DNA of 35,442 nucleotides, taken from NCBI GenBank assembly GCA_022769795.1, contig JALEIQ010000027.1, forward strand, positions 1-35,442, read 5' to 3'. The DNA is from Clostridiales bacterium (GTDB taxonomy: Bacteria > Bacillota > Clostridia > Christensenellales > Aristaeellaceae). The notes under the pieces were generated by a model. The model ran no database searches, was not told the origin of the DNA, and saw nothing but the letters and a program-made list of their open reading frames with translations. The number at the start of each line of letters is the position of its first letter. The stretch's first letter is position 1. Shown in pieces: positions 1 to 9,314 of the stretch. The translations under genes and the position numbers were made by a program.

Positions 1-684
1 GGATGGAGCCGCAGGCTCTGTCCGGGGCGAGGGTGCCGCGACCGCGACGCCTATTTCGCCATGTGGGCGCACCAGATCAAAGTACCCATTGCCGCCATGC
101 GGCTTTTGCTGCAAAGCGAGCCGGGCAACCACAGCACAGCCCTTGGGGCGGAGCTGTTCAAAGTGGAGCAGTATGTGGATATGGCGCTTGGATACGCGCG
201 CCTGAACGGCCCCAGCACGGATTTTGTGCTGCGCACCTGCGATGTGAACGCCGTCATGGTGCGCACCGCCCGCCGCTTCGCGCCCCTGTTTATTCAAAAG
301 AAGCTGAAGCTGGATTATCAGCCCACCGCACTTACCGCGCTCACGGATGAGAAGTGGCTGGGCTTCGTGCTGGAACAGCTTTTGAGCAACGCCGTCAAAT
401 ACACCTCTCGCGGCAGCGTAACCCTGCGCGCCGACGAGCAGGCGCAAGCGGTGATCGTGGAGGATACCGGCATCGGGATCGCCCCGGAGGATTTGCCCCG
501 CGTGTTCGACCACGGCTTCACCGGCCTCAATGGCCGCGAGGATAAGCGCGCCACGGGCATCGGCCTGTACCTGAGCAAGCGCATCCTGGATAAGCTGGGC
601 CACGGCGTCCGTATCGAATCCGAGGTGGGCCGCGGCACGCGGGTAACAGTTTTGCTCAAGCGGGATCCGCTGGAAGCGGAGTAA
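1..684 (+). CDS. Sensor histidine kinase, C-terminal part (5' truncated by window edge), BceS/GraS-like
   Basis: Frame 1 is open from base 1. H-box AHQIKVPIAAMRLLLQ, N-box EQLLSNAVKYT, G1 VEDTGIGIAPEDLPRVFDHGFTG, G2 ATGIGLYLSKRI. Confidence 0.93.
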   Translation, partial: GWSRRLCPGRGCRDRDAYFAMWAHQIKVPIAAMRLLLQSEPGNHSTALGAELFKVEQYVDMALGYARLNGPSTDFVLRTCDVNAVMVRTARRFAPLFIQKKLKLDYQPTALTALTDEKWLGFVLEQLLSNAVKYTSRGSVTLRADEQAQAVIVEDTGIGIAPEDLPRVFDHGFTGLNGREDKRATGIGLYLSKRILDKLGHGVRIESEVGRGTRVTVLLKRDPLEAE

Positions 685-717
685 CCCGATTTCGCCGCAC
701 AAAGGAGGGTTTTTCCC

Positions 718-1686
718 ATGGAACCGATGGTCAGTGTCTGCTGCGCGGCTTATAACCACGCGCCCTACATCGCGCAGGCCCTGGATAGCTTTCTGGCCCA
801 GCAAACGGATCTCCCCATCGAAATTCTTGTTCACGACGACGCCTCCGCCGATGGCACCGATCGCATCCTGCGGGATTACGCCGCCCGCTTTCCCGATGTC
901 GTCAAGCCCCTGTTTGAAACCGAAAACCAGTATAGCAAAGGCGTGGCGATTGACCCCACGTTCAATTACAGCCGGGCCAGGGGCAAATATATCGCCCTGT
1001 GCGAGGGCGACGATTATTGGTGCGACCCTCACAAGCTCAAGCGCCAGGTGGAATATATGGAGGCCCATCCCGATTGCACGTTCTGCTTTACCAACGGCTA
1101 CATTGAGGATGTAAGCGGCGGCGCGCCTCGCCGCGAGTTTCTTCCCTACAGCGCCAAGGACGCGCCAGCCTGCTACGCCGCCACGCACGCCTATACCCTT
1201 GGCGATATGTGCGAGCTCAATTTCGCGCCTACCGCGTCGTTTCTGTTTCCGCGCGCGGCGCTTGCGCGCATGCCGCAAAGCTACTGGAACAAGACCTGCC
1301 CGCACGGCGATTTGAAGCTGCGCCTGTTTATGACCGCGGCGGGCTATGGAGCCTACCTGCACGCCTACACCTGCGTATACCGGGAAAACGTGCGAACCGG
1401 GGCCATGAGCCAGTGGTCGCGCGAGGCGGGAAAGCGCGTGTACGAGCGCAGCCAAAGCGTTGTGGAAATGCTCGGCGATGTGGACGAATTTGCAAAAAAG
1501 CGGTATACTGAACAGGTCGGGCGCTTCCGTGACTGGTATATCTATGTGATGCTGTGGAACGCCCCCTCCATGCGCGTGCTCCGCCAGCCGGACGCGCGGC
1601 GCGTATACCGCGCCCTGCCGGTTGGGCAGCGCGTGAAATACCGCTTGAAGCACCTTCTGGAACCGCTTCGCCGCCCGCGCGGCTAA
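718..1686 (+). CDS. Glycosyltransferase family 2
   Basis: N-terminal MVSVCCAAYNHAPYIAQALDSFLAQQ...EILVHDDASADGT and CEGDDYW (DXD-like). RBS AAAGGAGGG upstream. Confidence 0.92.
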   Translation: MEPMVSVCCAAYNHAPYIAQALDSFLAQQTDLPIEILVHDDASADGTDRILRDYAARFPDVVKPLFETENQYSKGVAIDPTFNYSRARGKYIALCEGDDYWCDPHKLKRQVEYMEAHPDCTFCFTNGYIEDVSGGAPRREFLPYSAKDAPACYAATHAYTLGDMCELNFAPTASFLFPRAALARMPQSYWNKTCPHGDLKLRLFMTAAGYGAYLHAYTCVYRENVRTGAMSQWSREAGKRVYERSQSVVEMLGDVDEFAKKRYTEQVGRFRDWYIYVMLWNAPSMRVLRQPDARRVYRALPVGQRVKYRLKHLLEPLRRPRG

Positions 1687-1706
1687 CCAGGGAAGGGATA
1701 CTTGCT

Positions 1707-2816
1707 ATGCGCATCAACGTTACCCGTAGCTCCATGCCCGGCTTTGAGGAATACTGCCGGGAAATACGCAGCCTGTGGGATTCCCACTGGCTTACCAACA
1801 ACGGCGAAAAACTTATCAGCCTGCAAAAGCAGTTGGGCGAATACCTGCATACGCAGCATGTTTCGCTGTTCAGCAACGGCCACCTGGCGCTGGAAGCGCT
1901 GCTGGCCGCGCTGGATTTACAGGGCGAGGTAATCACCACGCCGTTCACCTTTGCCTCCACCACGCACGCCATCGTGCGCAAGGGGCTTACCCCGGTGTTC
2001 TGCGATATTCGTGAAAGCGATTATACCCTCGATCCCGATTTGCTGGAATCCCTTATCACGGAGCGCACCTGCGCTATTTTGCCCGTGCATGTGTATGGCT
2101 GCCTGTGCGATGTGCAGCGTATTCAGGCGATTGCGGACAGGCATGGCCTGCCTGTGATCTACGACGCGGCGCATGCCTTTGGCGTAAAGCTGGGCGGCGT
2201 GCCAGCCGCCTGCTTCGGCCTGGCCAGCATGTTCAGCTTTCACGCCACAAAGGTGTTCCATACCATTGAGGGCGGCGCGGTGACCACGCAAAGCCAGGCG
2301 CTTTGCGAAAAGCTTCAGTTGGAGCGCAACTTTGGCATCACCGGGCCGGACGACGTGGTAAGCGTGGGCGGCAACGCCAAAATGAACGAGTTCCAGGCCG
2401 CCATGGGCATATGCAACCTGCGCCACCTGGACGGCGAGATTGCCGCGCGCGGGCATGTGCACGAAGCCTATACGGCCCAGCTTGAGGGGCTTGAGGGGCT
2501 GCGCCTGCCGCCCGCGCAGCCGGGCGTGGAAAGCAACTATGCCTATTTCCCCGTGGTGTTCGCGGGCGGGCGGGCCGTGCGCGACGCGGTGTGCGAGGCG
2601 CTTGCCGAGGAGAGCGTATACGCGCGCAAATACTTCTATCCCCTGATTACGGATTACGAATGCTACCGTGGAAGGCCCGGCTTTGATACGCGGCGTGTGC
2701 CCATAGCCCACCGCATATCGGACAGCGTGGTCACGCTGCCCCTGTACCCCAGCCTTTCGGACGAGGATGTTGCGCTCATCTGCGGCGTTATCCGCCGGGT
2801 GCTCTCCCGTGGCTGA
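1707..2816 (+). CDS. DegT/DnrJ/EryC1/StrS family PLP-dependent aminotransferase (nucleotide-sugar aminotransferase)
   Basis: VIYDAAHAFGVK and SFHATKVFHTIEGGAV (PLP lysine region). Start trimmed from the ORF track to ATG 1707. Confidence 0.92.
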   Translation: MRINVTRSSMPGFEEYCREIRSLWDSHWLTNNGEKLISLQKQLGEYLHTQHVSLFSNGHLALEALLAALDLQGEVITTPFTFASTTHAIVRKGLTPVFCDIRESDYTLDPDLLESLITERTCAILPVHVYGCLCDVQRIQAIADRHGLPVIYDAAHAFGVKLGGVPAACFGLASMFSFHATKVFHTIEGGAVTTQSQALCEKLQLERNFGITGPDDVVSVGGNAKMNEFQAAMGICNLRHLDGEIAARGHVHEAYTAQLEGLEGLRLPPAQPGVESNYAYFPVVFAGGRAVRDAVCEALAEESVYARKYFYPLITDYECYRGRPGFDTRRVPIAHRISDSVVTLPLYPSLSDEDVALICGVIRRVLSRG

Positions 2817-4281
2817 CACACGCGGCCGCAAGGCCGCCTCCTCCTTTCTGTTCAAGCTTGTGGAAAGCCTGGGCATGCAGGGCATTTCCTTTGTGGTCAG
2901 CATCGTTTTGGGCCGTCTGCTGGATCCGTCGGATTACGGCGTGCTCACCCTCCTTACGGTGTTCATCGCCGTTTCGCAGGTGTTTGTGCAAAGCGGGCTC
3001 AACACGGCGCTCATCCAAAAAAAGGACGTGGATGAAACAGACCTGTCCTCCGTATTTTACGTAAGTCTGGGCGTGGCGGCGGCGCTGTACGCGCTTTTGT
3101 ACGCGCTTGCCCCCGCCATCGGCGCGTATTTCGCCATGCCGCAGCTGGCGCCCGTGCTGCGGGTGCTGGCGCTGGTGCTTTTGCCCGGCGCGCTTACGTC
3201 TGTGCAAAACGCGGTGGTGGCCCGGCAAATGGCCTTTCGCAGGCTGATGCTGGCAAGCCTGGCCACAACCGTGCTGTCCGGCGCGGTGGGAATTAGCATG
3301 GCGACGGCGGGCCTGGGGTACTGGGCGTTGGTAGGGCAGCAGCTTACCAGCCAGACAAGCCTGGCCTGCCTGCTGCTTGTGATGATCAAATGGCGGCCCC
3401 GCCGGCTGTTTTCCTGGCCGCGCGTTCGCGGGCTGATTGCCTTTGGCTGGAAGCTGCTGGCCTCCAGCCTGCTGGAAACCGGCTACAACAACCTGCGCAC
3501 CGCCGTAATCGGCAAAAGGTTTTCCCAGGATACGCTGGGATTTTATAACCGCGGCAAGCAGTTTCCGGAGCTGATGATGAACGCGGTAAACGGCTCCATT
3601 CAAAGCGTGATGCTGCCCGTGCTTGCCGAAAAGCAGGAGGACGTGTCGCGCATGAAGCAGATGATGCGGCGCTCCGTGATGGTATCCAGCTTTTTGGTGC
3701 TGCCGATGATGGCAGGCCTGGCGGCGGTTGCCGCGCCGCTGGTGGAGCTGCTGCTTACCGAGAAATGGCTGCCCTGCGTGCCGTTTCTGCAAATCTGCTG
3801 CGTTGATTTTGCGTTCTACCCCATCCACACGGCCAATTTGCAGGCCATCAACGCCATGGGCCGCAGCGATGTGTTTCTCAAGCTGGAGCTGATCAAAAAA
3901 AGCTATGGGCTGGTCATTTTAGCCGTGACCGTGTTCTGCTTTGACAGCGTTCTGGCCATTGCCTGGGGCGCTGTGGCAAGCACGCTGCTTTCCGCCGTGG
4001 TCAACGCCGCGCCCAACCGCAGGCTGCTTGGCTACGGCTATCTGGAGCAGATGCGGGATGTGCTGCCCTCCATGGCGCTGGCGGCGGTCATGTTTGCCGC
4101 CGTATCGGCCCTGGGGCGGCTGCCGCTTGCGCCGCTTATGCTGCTGGCCGTCCAGGTGCTTGTGGGAATCGCGGTATACGGCGGGCTGGCGCTGCTGTTT
4201 CGCATGGAAAGCCTGCGCTATCTGCTGGATATGTTAAAGCGCCTGCTTGGCAGGCGCGCAGCCGGGAGGGAAACGGTATGA
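2809..4281 (+). CDS. Lipopolysaccharide/polysaccharide flippase-like (Wzx/MATE-MOP superfamily) membrane protein
   Basis: GTG start at 2809 overlaps the upstream stop. Multi-TM protein with N-terminal SSFLFKLVESLGMQGISFVVSIVLGRLLDPSDYGVLTLL, typical of the Wzx/RfbX family. Confidence 0.9.
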   Translation: MADTRGRKAASSFLFKLVESLGMQGISFVVSIVLGRLLDPSDYGVLTLLTVFIAVSQVFVQSGLNTALIQKKDVDETDLSSVFYVSLGVAAALYALLYALAPAIGAYFAMPQLAPVLRVLALVLLPGALTSVQNAVVARQMAFRRLMLASLATTVLSGAVGISMATAGLGYWALVGQQLTSQTSLACLLLVMIKWRPRRLFSWPRVRGLIAFGWKLLASSLLETGYNNLRTAVIGKRFSQDTLGFYNRGKQFPELMMNAVNGSIQSVMLPVLAEKQEDVSRMKQMMRRSVMVSSFLVLPMMAGLAAVAAPLVELLLTEKWLPCVPFLQICCVDFAFYPIHTANLQAINAMGRSDVFLKLELIKKSYGLVILAVTVFCFDSVLAIAWGAVASTLLSAVVNAAPNRRLLGYGYLEQMRDVLPSMALAAVMFAAVSALGRLPLAPLMLLAVQVLVGIAVYGGLALLFRMESLRYLLDMLKRLLGRRAAGRETV

Positions 4282-5222
4282 CGGTCACGCTGGTCACATC
4301 CGCAGGTTCGGCCTCCGCTTCGGCGGTGATTGAACGCTTGCACGCCCTGGGGCATCGGGTGGCGGCATGCAACATCTATCCGCGGGAATGGAACCAGGCC
4401 TGCATGGAGGCCGACGCTTTCTTTCAGGCTGTGCCCGCCTCCGACGCGCGGGCCTATACCGCGCAGCTTGAGGACGAGGTAAGGCGCGAGGGAATCCGTT
4501 ACCTCATCCCCCTCACGGATGTGGAGGTGGATGTGCTCTGCGCCCAAAAGGCCCGCTTTGCCGCGCTGGGCTGCACCATATGCGTACCCGACGAGCCCTG
4601 CGCGCGCCTGTGCCGCGACAAGCTCAAGATGGCGCAGGCCTTGCAGCAGGATGGCGTATGCCGCACCATTCCTACCTTTTCGCCCTATGAGGAATCGGAT
4701 TTTTCCTTTCCGCTCATGCTCAAGCCCCTTCATGGCCGCAGCAGCCAGGGTCAGGCCGTGGTACGCGGCAGGGAGGCGCTTCTTTCCGCCCTCTCCGCGC
4801 GGGATGATTACATCGCGCAGCCGTTTTTGGACGGCCCCGTTTATACCGTGGACGTGGCGCGCGACCGCTTTGGCCATGTGCAGGCGCTGGCCCGGCTGGA
4901 GCTGCTGCGCACGGTAAACGGCCTTGGCACCACGGTGCGCGTGCTTCCCGGCCATCCGCTGGAGGACGTGTGCGCCCGCATCGCCGCGCGCGCGGGCGTG
5001 GTAGGCGTGGTAAACATGGAGTTCATTGAGCACGACGGCGAATATTGGTTTTTGGAGGTCAACCCCCGCTTCTCCGGCGGGCTGGGCTTCAGCGTAACGG
5101 CTGGGGTGGATTTTCCCGCGCTGAACATCCGCTGCCATGCGGGCGAGGCCATTGGCGCGCGCGCGGAGGCGCGCGCCTGCGTAATGACGCGCAGCATCTC
5201 GCCAATCGTTACCGCCGAATAA
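4278..5222 (+). CDS. ATP-grasp domain protein (carbamoyl-phosphate-synthase-like/PylC-like)
   Basis: ATGA overlap with the upstream gene. Rossmann-like N-terminus TLVTSAGSASASAVIERL, FPLMLKPLHGRSSQG, and ATP-grasp C-terminal GVVNMEFIEHDGEYWFLEVNPRFSGG. Confidence 0.88.
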   Translation: MTVTLVTSAGSASASAVIERLHALGHRVAACNIYPREWNQACMEADAFFQAVPASDARAYTAQLEDEVRREGIRYLIPLTDVEVDVLCAQKARFAALGCTICVPDEPCARLCRDKLKMAQALQQDGVCRTIPTFSPYEESDFSFPLMLKPLHGRSSQGQAVVRGREALLSALSARDDYIAQPFLDGPVYTVDVARDRFGHVQALARLELLRTVNGLGTTVRVLPGHPLEDVCARIAARAGVVGVVNMEFIEHDGEYWFLEVNPRFSGGLGFSVTAGVDFPALNIRCHAGEAIGARAEARACVMTRSISPIVTAE

Positions 5223-5246
5223 TCCATTTTACGAAAGGAGCCCGCC

Positions 5247-6590
5247 ATGCGCATCGCTCAGATCAATGTTACCGCCACGCTCAGCACCGGCCGTATCGCC
5301 GTCGCGCTGTGCCGCACGGCTATCGAGGCCGGTCACCGCGCGCTGCTATGCCATTCGCGCGAGCACGCCCCGGGCGATATTCCCAGCCTGCGCATCGGCA
5401 ACAAGCCCGATCTCTATGTGCATTTGGGCCTGGCCAGGCTAACCGACCGGGCGGGCTTTTTCAGCCGCTTGGCAACCAAAAAGCTCATCCGCCAGTTGGA
5501 AGCCTTCAAGCCGGATCTGATTCACCTGCACAACCTGCACGGCTACTATTTGCATCTGCCTACGCTGTTTCGCTACCTGAAGGAAAAGGATTTGCCCGTG
5601 GTATGGACCCTGCACGACTGCTGGGCCTATACCGGCCATTGCGCCTACTATACCCTGGCCCGCAACGCGCCGCCGCTAAGGGAAGCCAAACGCCGCCGCG
5701 CCGCGCAGGAGACCCTTGGCTGCGACCGCTGGCAGGGCGGTTGCGGGCATTGCGTGCTCAAGCACGCCTATCCCGCCAGTTGGCTGCTAGATCAAAGCGC
5801 GCGCAACTGGCGGGAGAAGCGGCAGTTGTTTTGCGGGCTCAAGCATATGGTGCTGGCCACCCCCAGCGAATGGCTTCGGGACGAGGCGCTGCATTCCTTT
5901 TTGGGCGGCTATCCCATCTATACGCTACCCAACGGCATTGACCTTGAAGCCTTCCAGCCCTGCATGGACGAGCAGTTCATGCGCGACGTGGTCAAGTTTT
6001 ACGGCCTGGAAAACACCGGCGGGCGCAAGTTGGTGTTGAGCGTGGCCGCCGTATGGGACGAGCGCAAGGGACTTGAGGACCTGATCGCGCTGGGAGAGGC
6101 GCTTGGGCCCGAGTACTGCGTAGCCGCCGTTGGCCTGGACGAATACCAGCTCGCCGCCCTGCCCAAGGGCACGGTGATGGGCGTGAAGCGCACCGGCAAC
6201 CTCAAGGATTTGTGCGCCCTGTATACCGCCGCCGACCTGTACGTGAGCGCCAGCCATGAGGAAAGCATGGGCATGACGCTGCTGGAAGCGCTGGCCTGCG
6301 GCACGCAGGTGCTTTGCTACGACGCCACCGCCATGCCCGAGATCGTAACAGGCGATGTGGGCGAGGTTGTTCCTTTGGGGGACGTTCCCGCCATGGCGGC
6401 GGCCGTGCGCCGCCTGTGCCAGGCCCCGCGCAGCGCGGCGGCCTGCCGTGCCCGCGCCGCCGCTTATGAGGCCTCCAAGTGCTTTGGCGCATACCTGCGC
6501 CTGTATGAAAACATGTATCGCCACAGCCCGGCCTATGAGCGCGCCGTGCAAAGCGCGCGGGAAAAGGCGCGGCCAACTGTCGAAGATTGA
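5247..6590 (+). CDS. Glycosyltransferase family 4
   Basis: DLIHLHNLHGYYLHL, TLHDCWAYTGHC, VSASHEESMGMTLLEALACGTQVLCYDATAMPEIV. RBS GAAAGGAG. Confidence 0.92.
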   Translation: MRIAQINVTATLSTGRIAVALCRTAIEAGHRALLCHSREHAPGDIPSLRIGNKPDLYVHLGLARLTDRAGFFSRLATKKLIRQLEAFKPDLIHLHNLHGYYLHLPTLFRYLKEKDLPVVWTLHDCWAYTGHCAYYTLARNAPPLREAKRRRAAQETLGCDRWQGGCGHCVLKHAYPASWLLDQSARNWREKRQLFCGLKHMVLATPSEWLRDEALHSFLGGYPIYTLPNGIDLEAFQPCMDEQFMRDVVKFYGLENTGGRKLVLSVAAVWDERKGLEDLIALGEALGPEYCVAAVGLDEYQLAALPKGTVMGVKRTGNLKDLCALYTAADLYVSASHEESMGMTLLEALACGTQVLCYDATAMPEIVTGDVGEVVPLGDVPAMAAAVRRLCQAPRSAAACRARAAAYEASKCFGAYLRLYENMYRHSPAYERAVQSAREKARPTVED

Positions 6591-6620
6591 ACGATGCTTG
6601 CGAAAGGACGGGGAAATCGC

Positions 6621-8666
6621 ATGCCGGTTTTGAAACGTTTCGCGCTGGCGCTTAGCTGCCTTATCGGGCTTATGCTGCTTTCCGCCTGCGGCATGCCGGA
6701 AAACCTGAGCGCCCTCCTTTCAGCCCCAAAGGAGGCCTCCGGGCCCGATTTGCGGCTGCTGGACTGGCCCGAGGTGGAATCCGCGCCCACCGCCGTCCAG
6801 GAGCCGGGCGGTGAAGGCGTGCTGCGCGTGGATTTGTGGCTGGATGCCTCGCAGGTGATGGGCGGCATCAGCCCTAATGAAACGGGCCTGTACCCCCATT
6901 TCAGCCGCAAGTACCGCGAGGGGGGCTTTCATTACCGCCTTGGCAACACCGTGGGCATGTACGAGGGCGTGCTGCGCGGCATGCTGGCCGCGGCGGAAGG
7001 CTCGCGCACGCGCATCCTGCGCTATGGCAACGAGCGCCTGCCGGACGATTATCTTGCGGCGCAGGGCGTGGCGGGAGAAAACGCCACAGCCAGCGAGCTG
7101 CGCTCGCTGCGGCGTGATATGCTCACCTATGCCATCGATCCCATGCCCACCGTGTTTTCGGAATTTTCCGCCGAGGATATGTCCGGCAGCTTTTACAGCC
7201 TGGGTTCCCCCGCCATGGAGCGCGTTTCGCGGCTTGCGCCTGAAATGCTGGAAAACCCGGAAAAGGCGGATGCGATGGCTGCGGCGGTTTCGGCGCAGCG
7301 CTCGTCCATTGAGGCGGGAGGCGGTGGCGCGCTGCTGGCCGTGGGCGACGATACGGACTATCCGCTCTTATACGCGCTGGACAACCTGGATTTGACCCGC
7401 TTATCCGTCATTGTGTGCGACCCCGCCGCCATCCGCAGGTTAAGTGGCGTTTCGGCGGACGGCACGCCCGTTGACTATGTGCAAAGCCTGCTGGAAGAAC
7501 GCGGTGTGTTTGACGCGGGCCTTTGCGTTGGGCTGTACGCCTTTACGCTGGATTATATGGGGCAGATGGGCAGCTTTGGCGCGGCTGATTTTAGCGAGCC
7601 CGTTTTGTGGGGCAAGCTGAGCTATAGCACCAAAAGGCAGGCCATCCAGGGCGCTCTGCCCATGCCGCGCACGCTCCTGTGCCTGGTGGTGGGCGCGCCC
7701 GACCAGGTGGAGGCGTATACCGAGGCGCTGAACGCGCAGCTTAGCGCCTCTCCCGCGCTGCGGGAGCTCAGAGGCCCTGAAAAGGGCGAGCTGGTCTATA
7801 CCCAAAACGGCGAAACCGTCACGCAGCAGCCCTTCTCCTTCGCGTACCGCTATTTGCAGATTGAACGCCCCACCCTATCCTGCCATACCCAGCATACGGC
7901 CGGAGCCGTACTCTCCTGCGAGGATGGGCATATTTCCACAGAAGGCAGCCTGTCCACGCTCACGCTTGAGCCAGCGGACGGCGGCGTGCCGCCCGATTGC
8001 ACGCTCACCCTTATGCTTCCGCAGAGCAGCCTGCCGGGCGGGCTGGACAAGGCGCTCGACAGCCTTGTAGATTCCGGCGCCAGCGTGCAGGCCGCGCTGC
8101 TGCTCACCCAGGAGCTGCCCATCACCGGGGATACGCCCGCGAATGGACAAGCGCTTCCGCTGCGCGACAAGCTGTATGTATTCACCCGTGAGGATGCGGC
8201 CTTCCAAAGCGGCGAGGCCCCCAACCCCTTCCGGCTGACCGGCCTGCGTCAGAACGGCGGCGCGCTGGAGGCCGAGGTTTCCGTCAGCGGTTCCCTGCTG
8301 CGCCCCGGCTATTACCGCGTGCTGCTCACCGCCAGCCTGCCCGGAAACCAGCTAGGCTGGGAAAACGCCCCCTGGGTGGACGAGCTGAACGTAACCCTCA
8401 CCAACGAGCAGATTTCCGAATGGGAAAGCTTTACTCAGCTCATTACCCAATATGACCGCGATACCCCCAGCGTGCCCCGGCAGTTTCAGCACGCCTGGGG
8501 CGCGGCCACGGACAGCGCCTATCACGGCATGCCCATTCCGGACTTTCCGCCCGTGATGCGCGCGCCCGGCTTGAGCGAGCTGGTCAGCCAGCTCCGCGCC
8601 GCCGCCACGGTGGACAGCCTGCCGCTGATTCGCTATGTGTTTGATGTATTCGTCACGGGTTCGTAA
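6621..8666 (+). CDS. Predicted lipoprotein with a degenerate vWA-like motif, unknown function
   Basis: Signal peptide plus lipobox MPVLKRFALALSCLIGLMLLSAC; LRVDLWLDASQVMGG resembles a degenerate MIDAS (DxSxS-like). ATG 6621 chosen over the tracked 6594. Confidence 0.75.
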   Translation: MPVLKRFALALSCLIGLMLLSACGMPENLSALLSAPKEASGPDLRLLDWPEVESAPTAVQEPGGEGVLRVDLWLDASQVMGGISPNETGLYPHFSRKYREGGFHYRLGNTVGMYEGVLRGMLAAAEGSRTRILRYGNERLPDDYLAAQGVAGENATASELRSLRRDMLTYAIDPMPTVFSEFSAEDMSGSFYSLGSPAMERVSRLAPEMLENPEKADAMAAAVSAQRSSIEAGGGGALLAVGDDTDYPLLYALDNLDLTRLSVIVCDPAAIRRLSGVSADGTPVDYVQSLLEERGVFDAGLCVGLYAFTLDYMGQMGSFGAADFSEPVLWGKLSYSTKRQAIQGALPMPRTLLCLVVGAPDQVEAYTEALNAQLSASPALRELRGPEKGELVYTQNGETVTQQPFSFAYRYLQIERPTLSCHTQHTAGAVLSCEDGHISTEGSLSTLTLEPADGGVPPDCTLTLMLPQSSLPGGLDKALDSLVDSGASVQAALLLTQELPITGDTPANGQALPLRDKLYVFTREDAAFQSGEAPNPFRLTGLRQNGGALEAEVSVSGSLLRPGYYRVLLTASLPGNQLGWENAPWVDELNVTLTNEQISEWESFTQLITQYDRDTPSVPRQFQHAWGAATDSAYHGMPIPDFPPVMRAPGLSELVSQLRAAATVDSLPLIRYVFDVFVTGS

Positions 8667-8678
8667 GGAGGGGAAAGC

Positions 8679-9302
8679 ATGGCAGCCGCCGCGCGCCGCA
8701 TACGCATACGCCGCACAAACCGTCTGAAATGCCTGGTATGCTACCTGGTGTGCTTTGCTTTGCCGGTTTTGTGGCAGTTTATCGGGCTTTGGCTGATTTA
8801 TCCCTATAAGCTGGCCGCTACTGCGCCCAACGCGGCGGCGGCGCTTGCACGCCTTGCGCCCCTGCCGGCCCTCGCAAACCTGGCGCAGCGCTGCACGGCG
8901 GCGGCGGACGCCGCTCCCCAGGCCGTGCGCGCTGCCATGGCCGCCCGCGAGCAAAGCTGGCTGGCCCTTGTTGCCGCGTGCGCACTGGCCGCATGGCTGG
9001 TAACGCTCATTGCGCAGCTCATTTGGCGCGGCGTGAACCATAAGCCCACGCAGGCGGCGCGCGCCACGCAGGCCGCCATACTGGCTTACCGGCTGAATAT
9101 GCTGGTCATCTGGCTGTGCAACGCGGCCTTCGCGGCGGCGCTGTGGTTCCTTGGCGCCAGGCAAATCGCCGGCTTTGCCCAATGGGATGCGCTGTGCTAC
9201 TTTGGCGTATACCTTCTGAACCCTCTGGCGGCAATCTGCGTATCCCGCCTGGCCGCGCCGCCCACGCTAAGCGCAAGGCACGGCTTTTTCAAGCGCTTGT
9301 AA
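8679..9302 (+). CDS. Predicted integral membrane protein (about 4 TM), unknown function
   Basis: Hydrophobic segments CLVCYLVCFALPVLWQFIGLWLIY, LALVAACALAAWLVTLIAQLIW, MLVIWLCNAAFAAALWFLGA, YFGVYLLNPLAAICVSRLA. RBS TAAGGAGGGG. Confidence 0.75.
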   Translation: MAAAARRIRIRRTNRLKCLVCYLVCFALPVLWQFIGLWLIYPYKLAATAPNAAAALARLAPLPALANLAQRCTAAADAAPQAVRAAMAAREQSWLALVAACALAAWLVTLIAQLIWRGVNHKPTQAARATQAAILAYRLNMLVIWLCNAAFAAALWFLGARQIAGFAQWDALCYFGVYLLNPLAAICVSRLAAPPTLSARHGFFKRL

Positions 9303-9314
9303 GGAGGTGCGTAT

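Noticed and set aside
1917-2903. 328-aa minus-strand ORF antisense to the DegT aminotransferase
   Set aside because: Mirror ORF composition; spans the end of a well-supported + gene.
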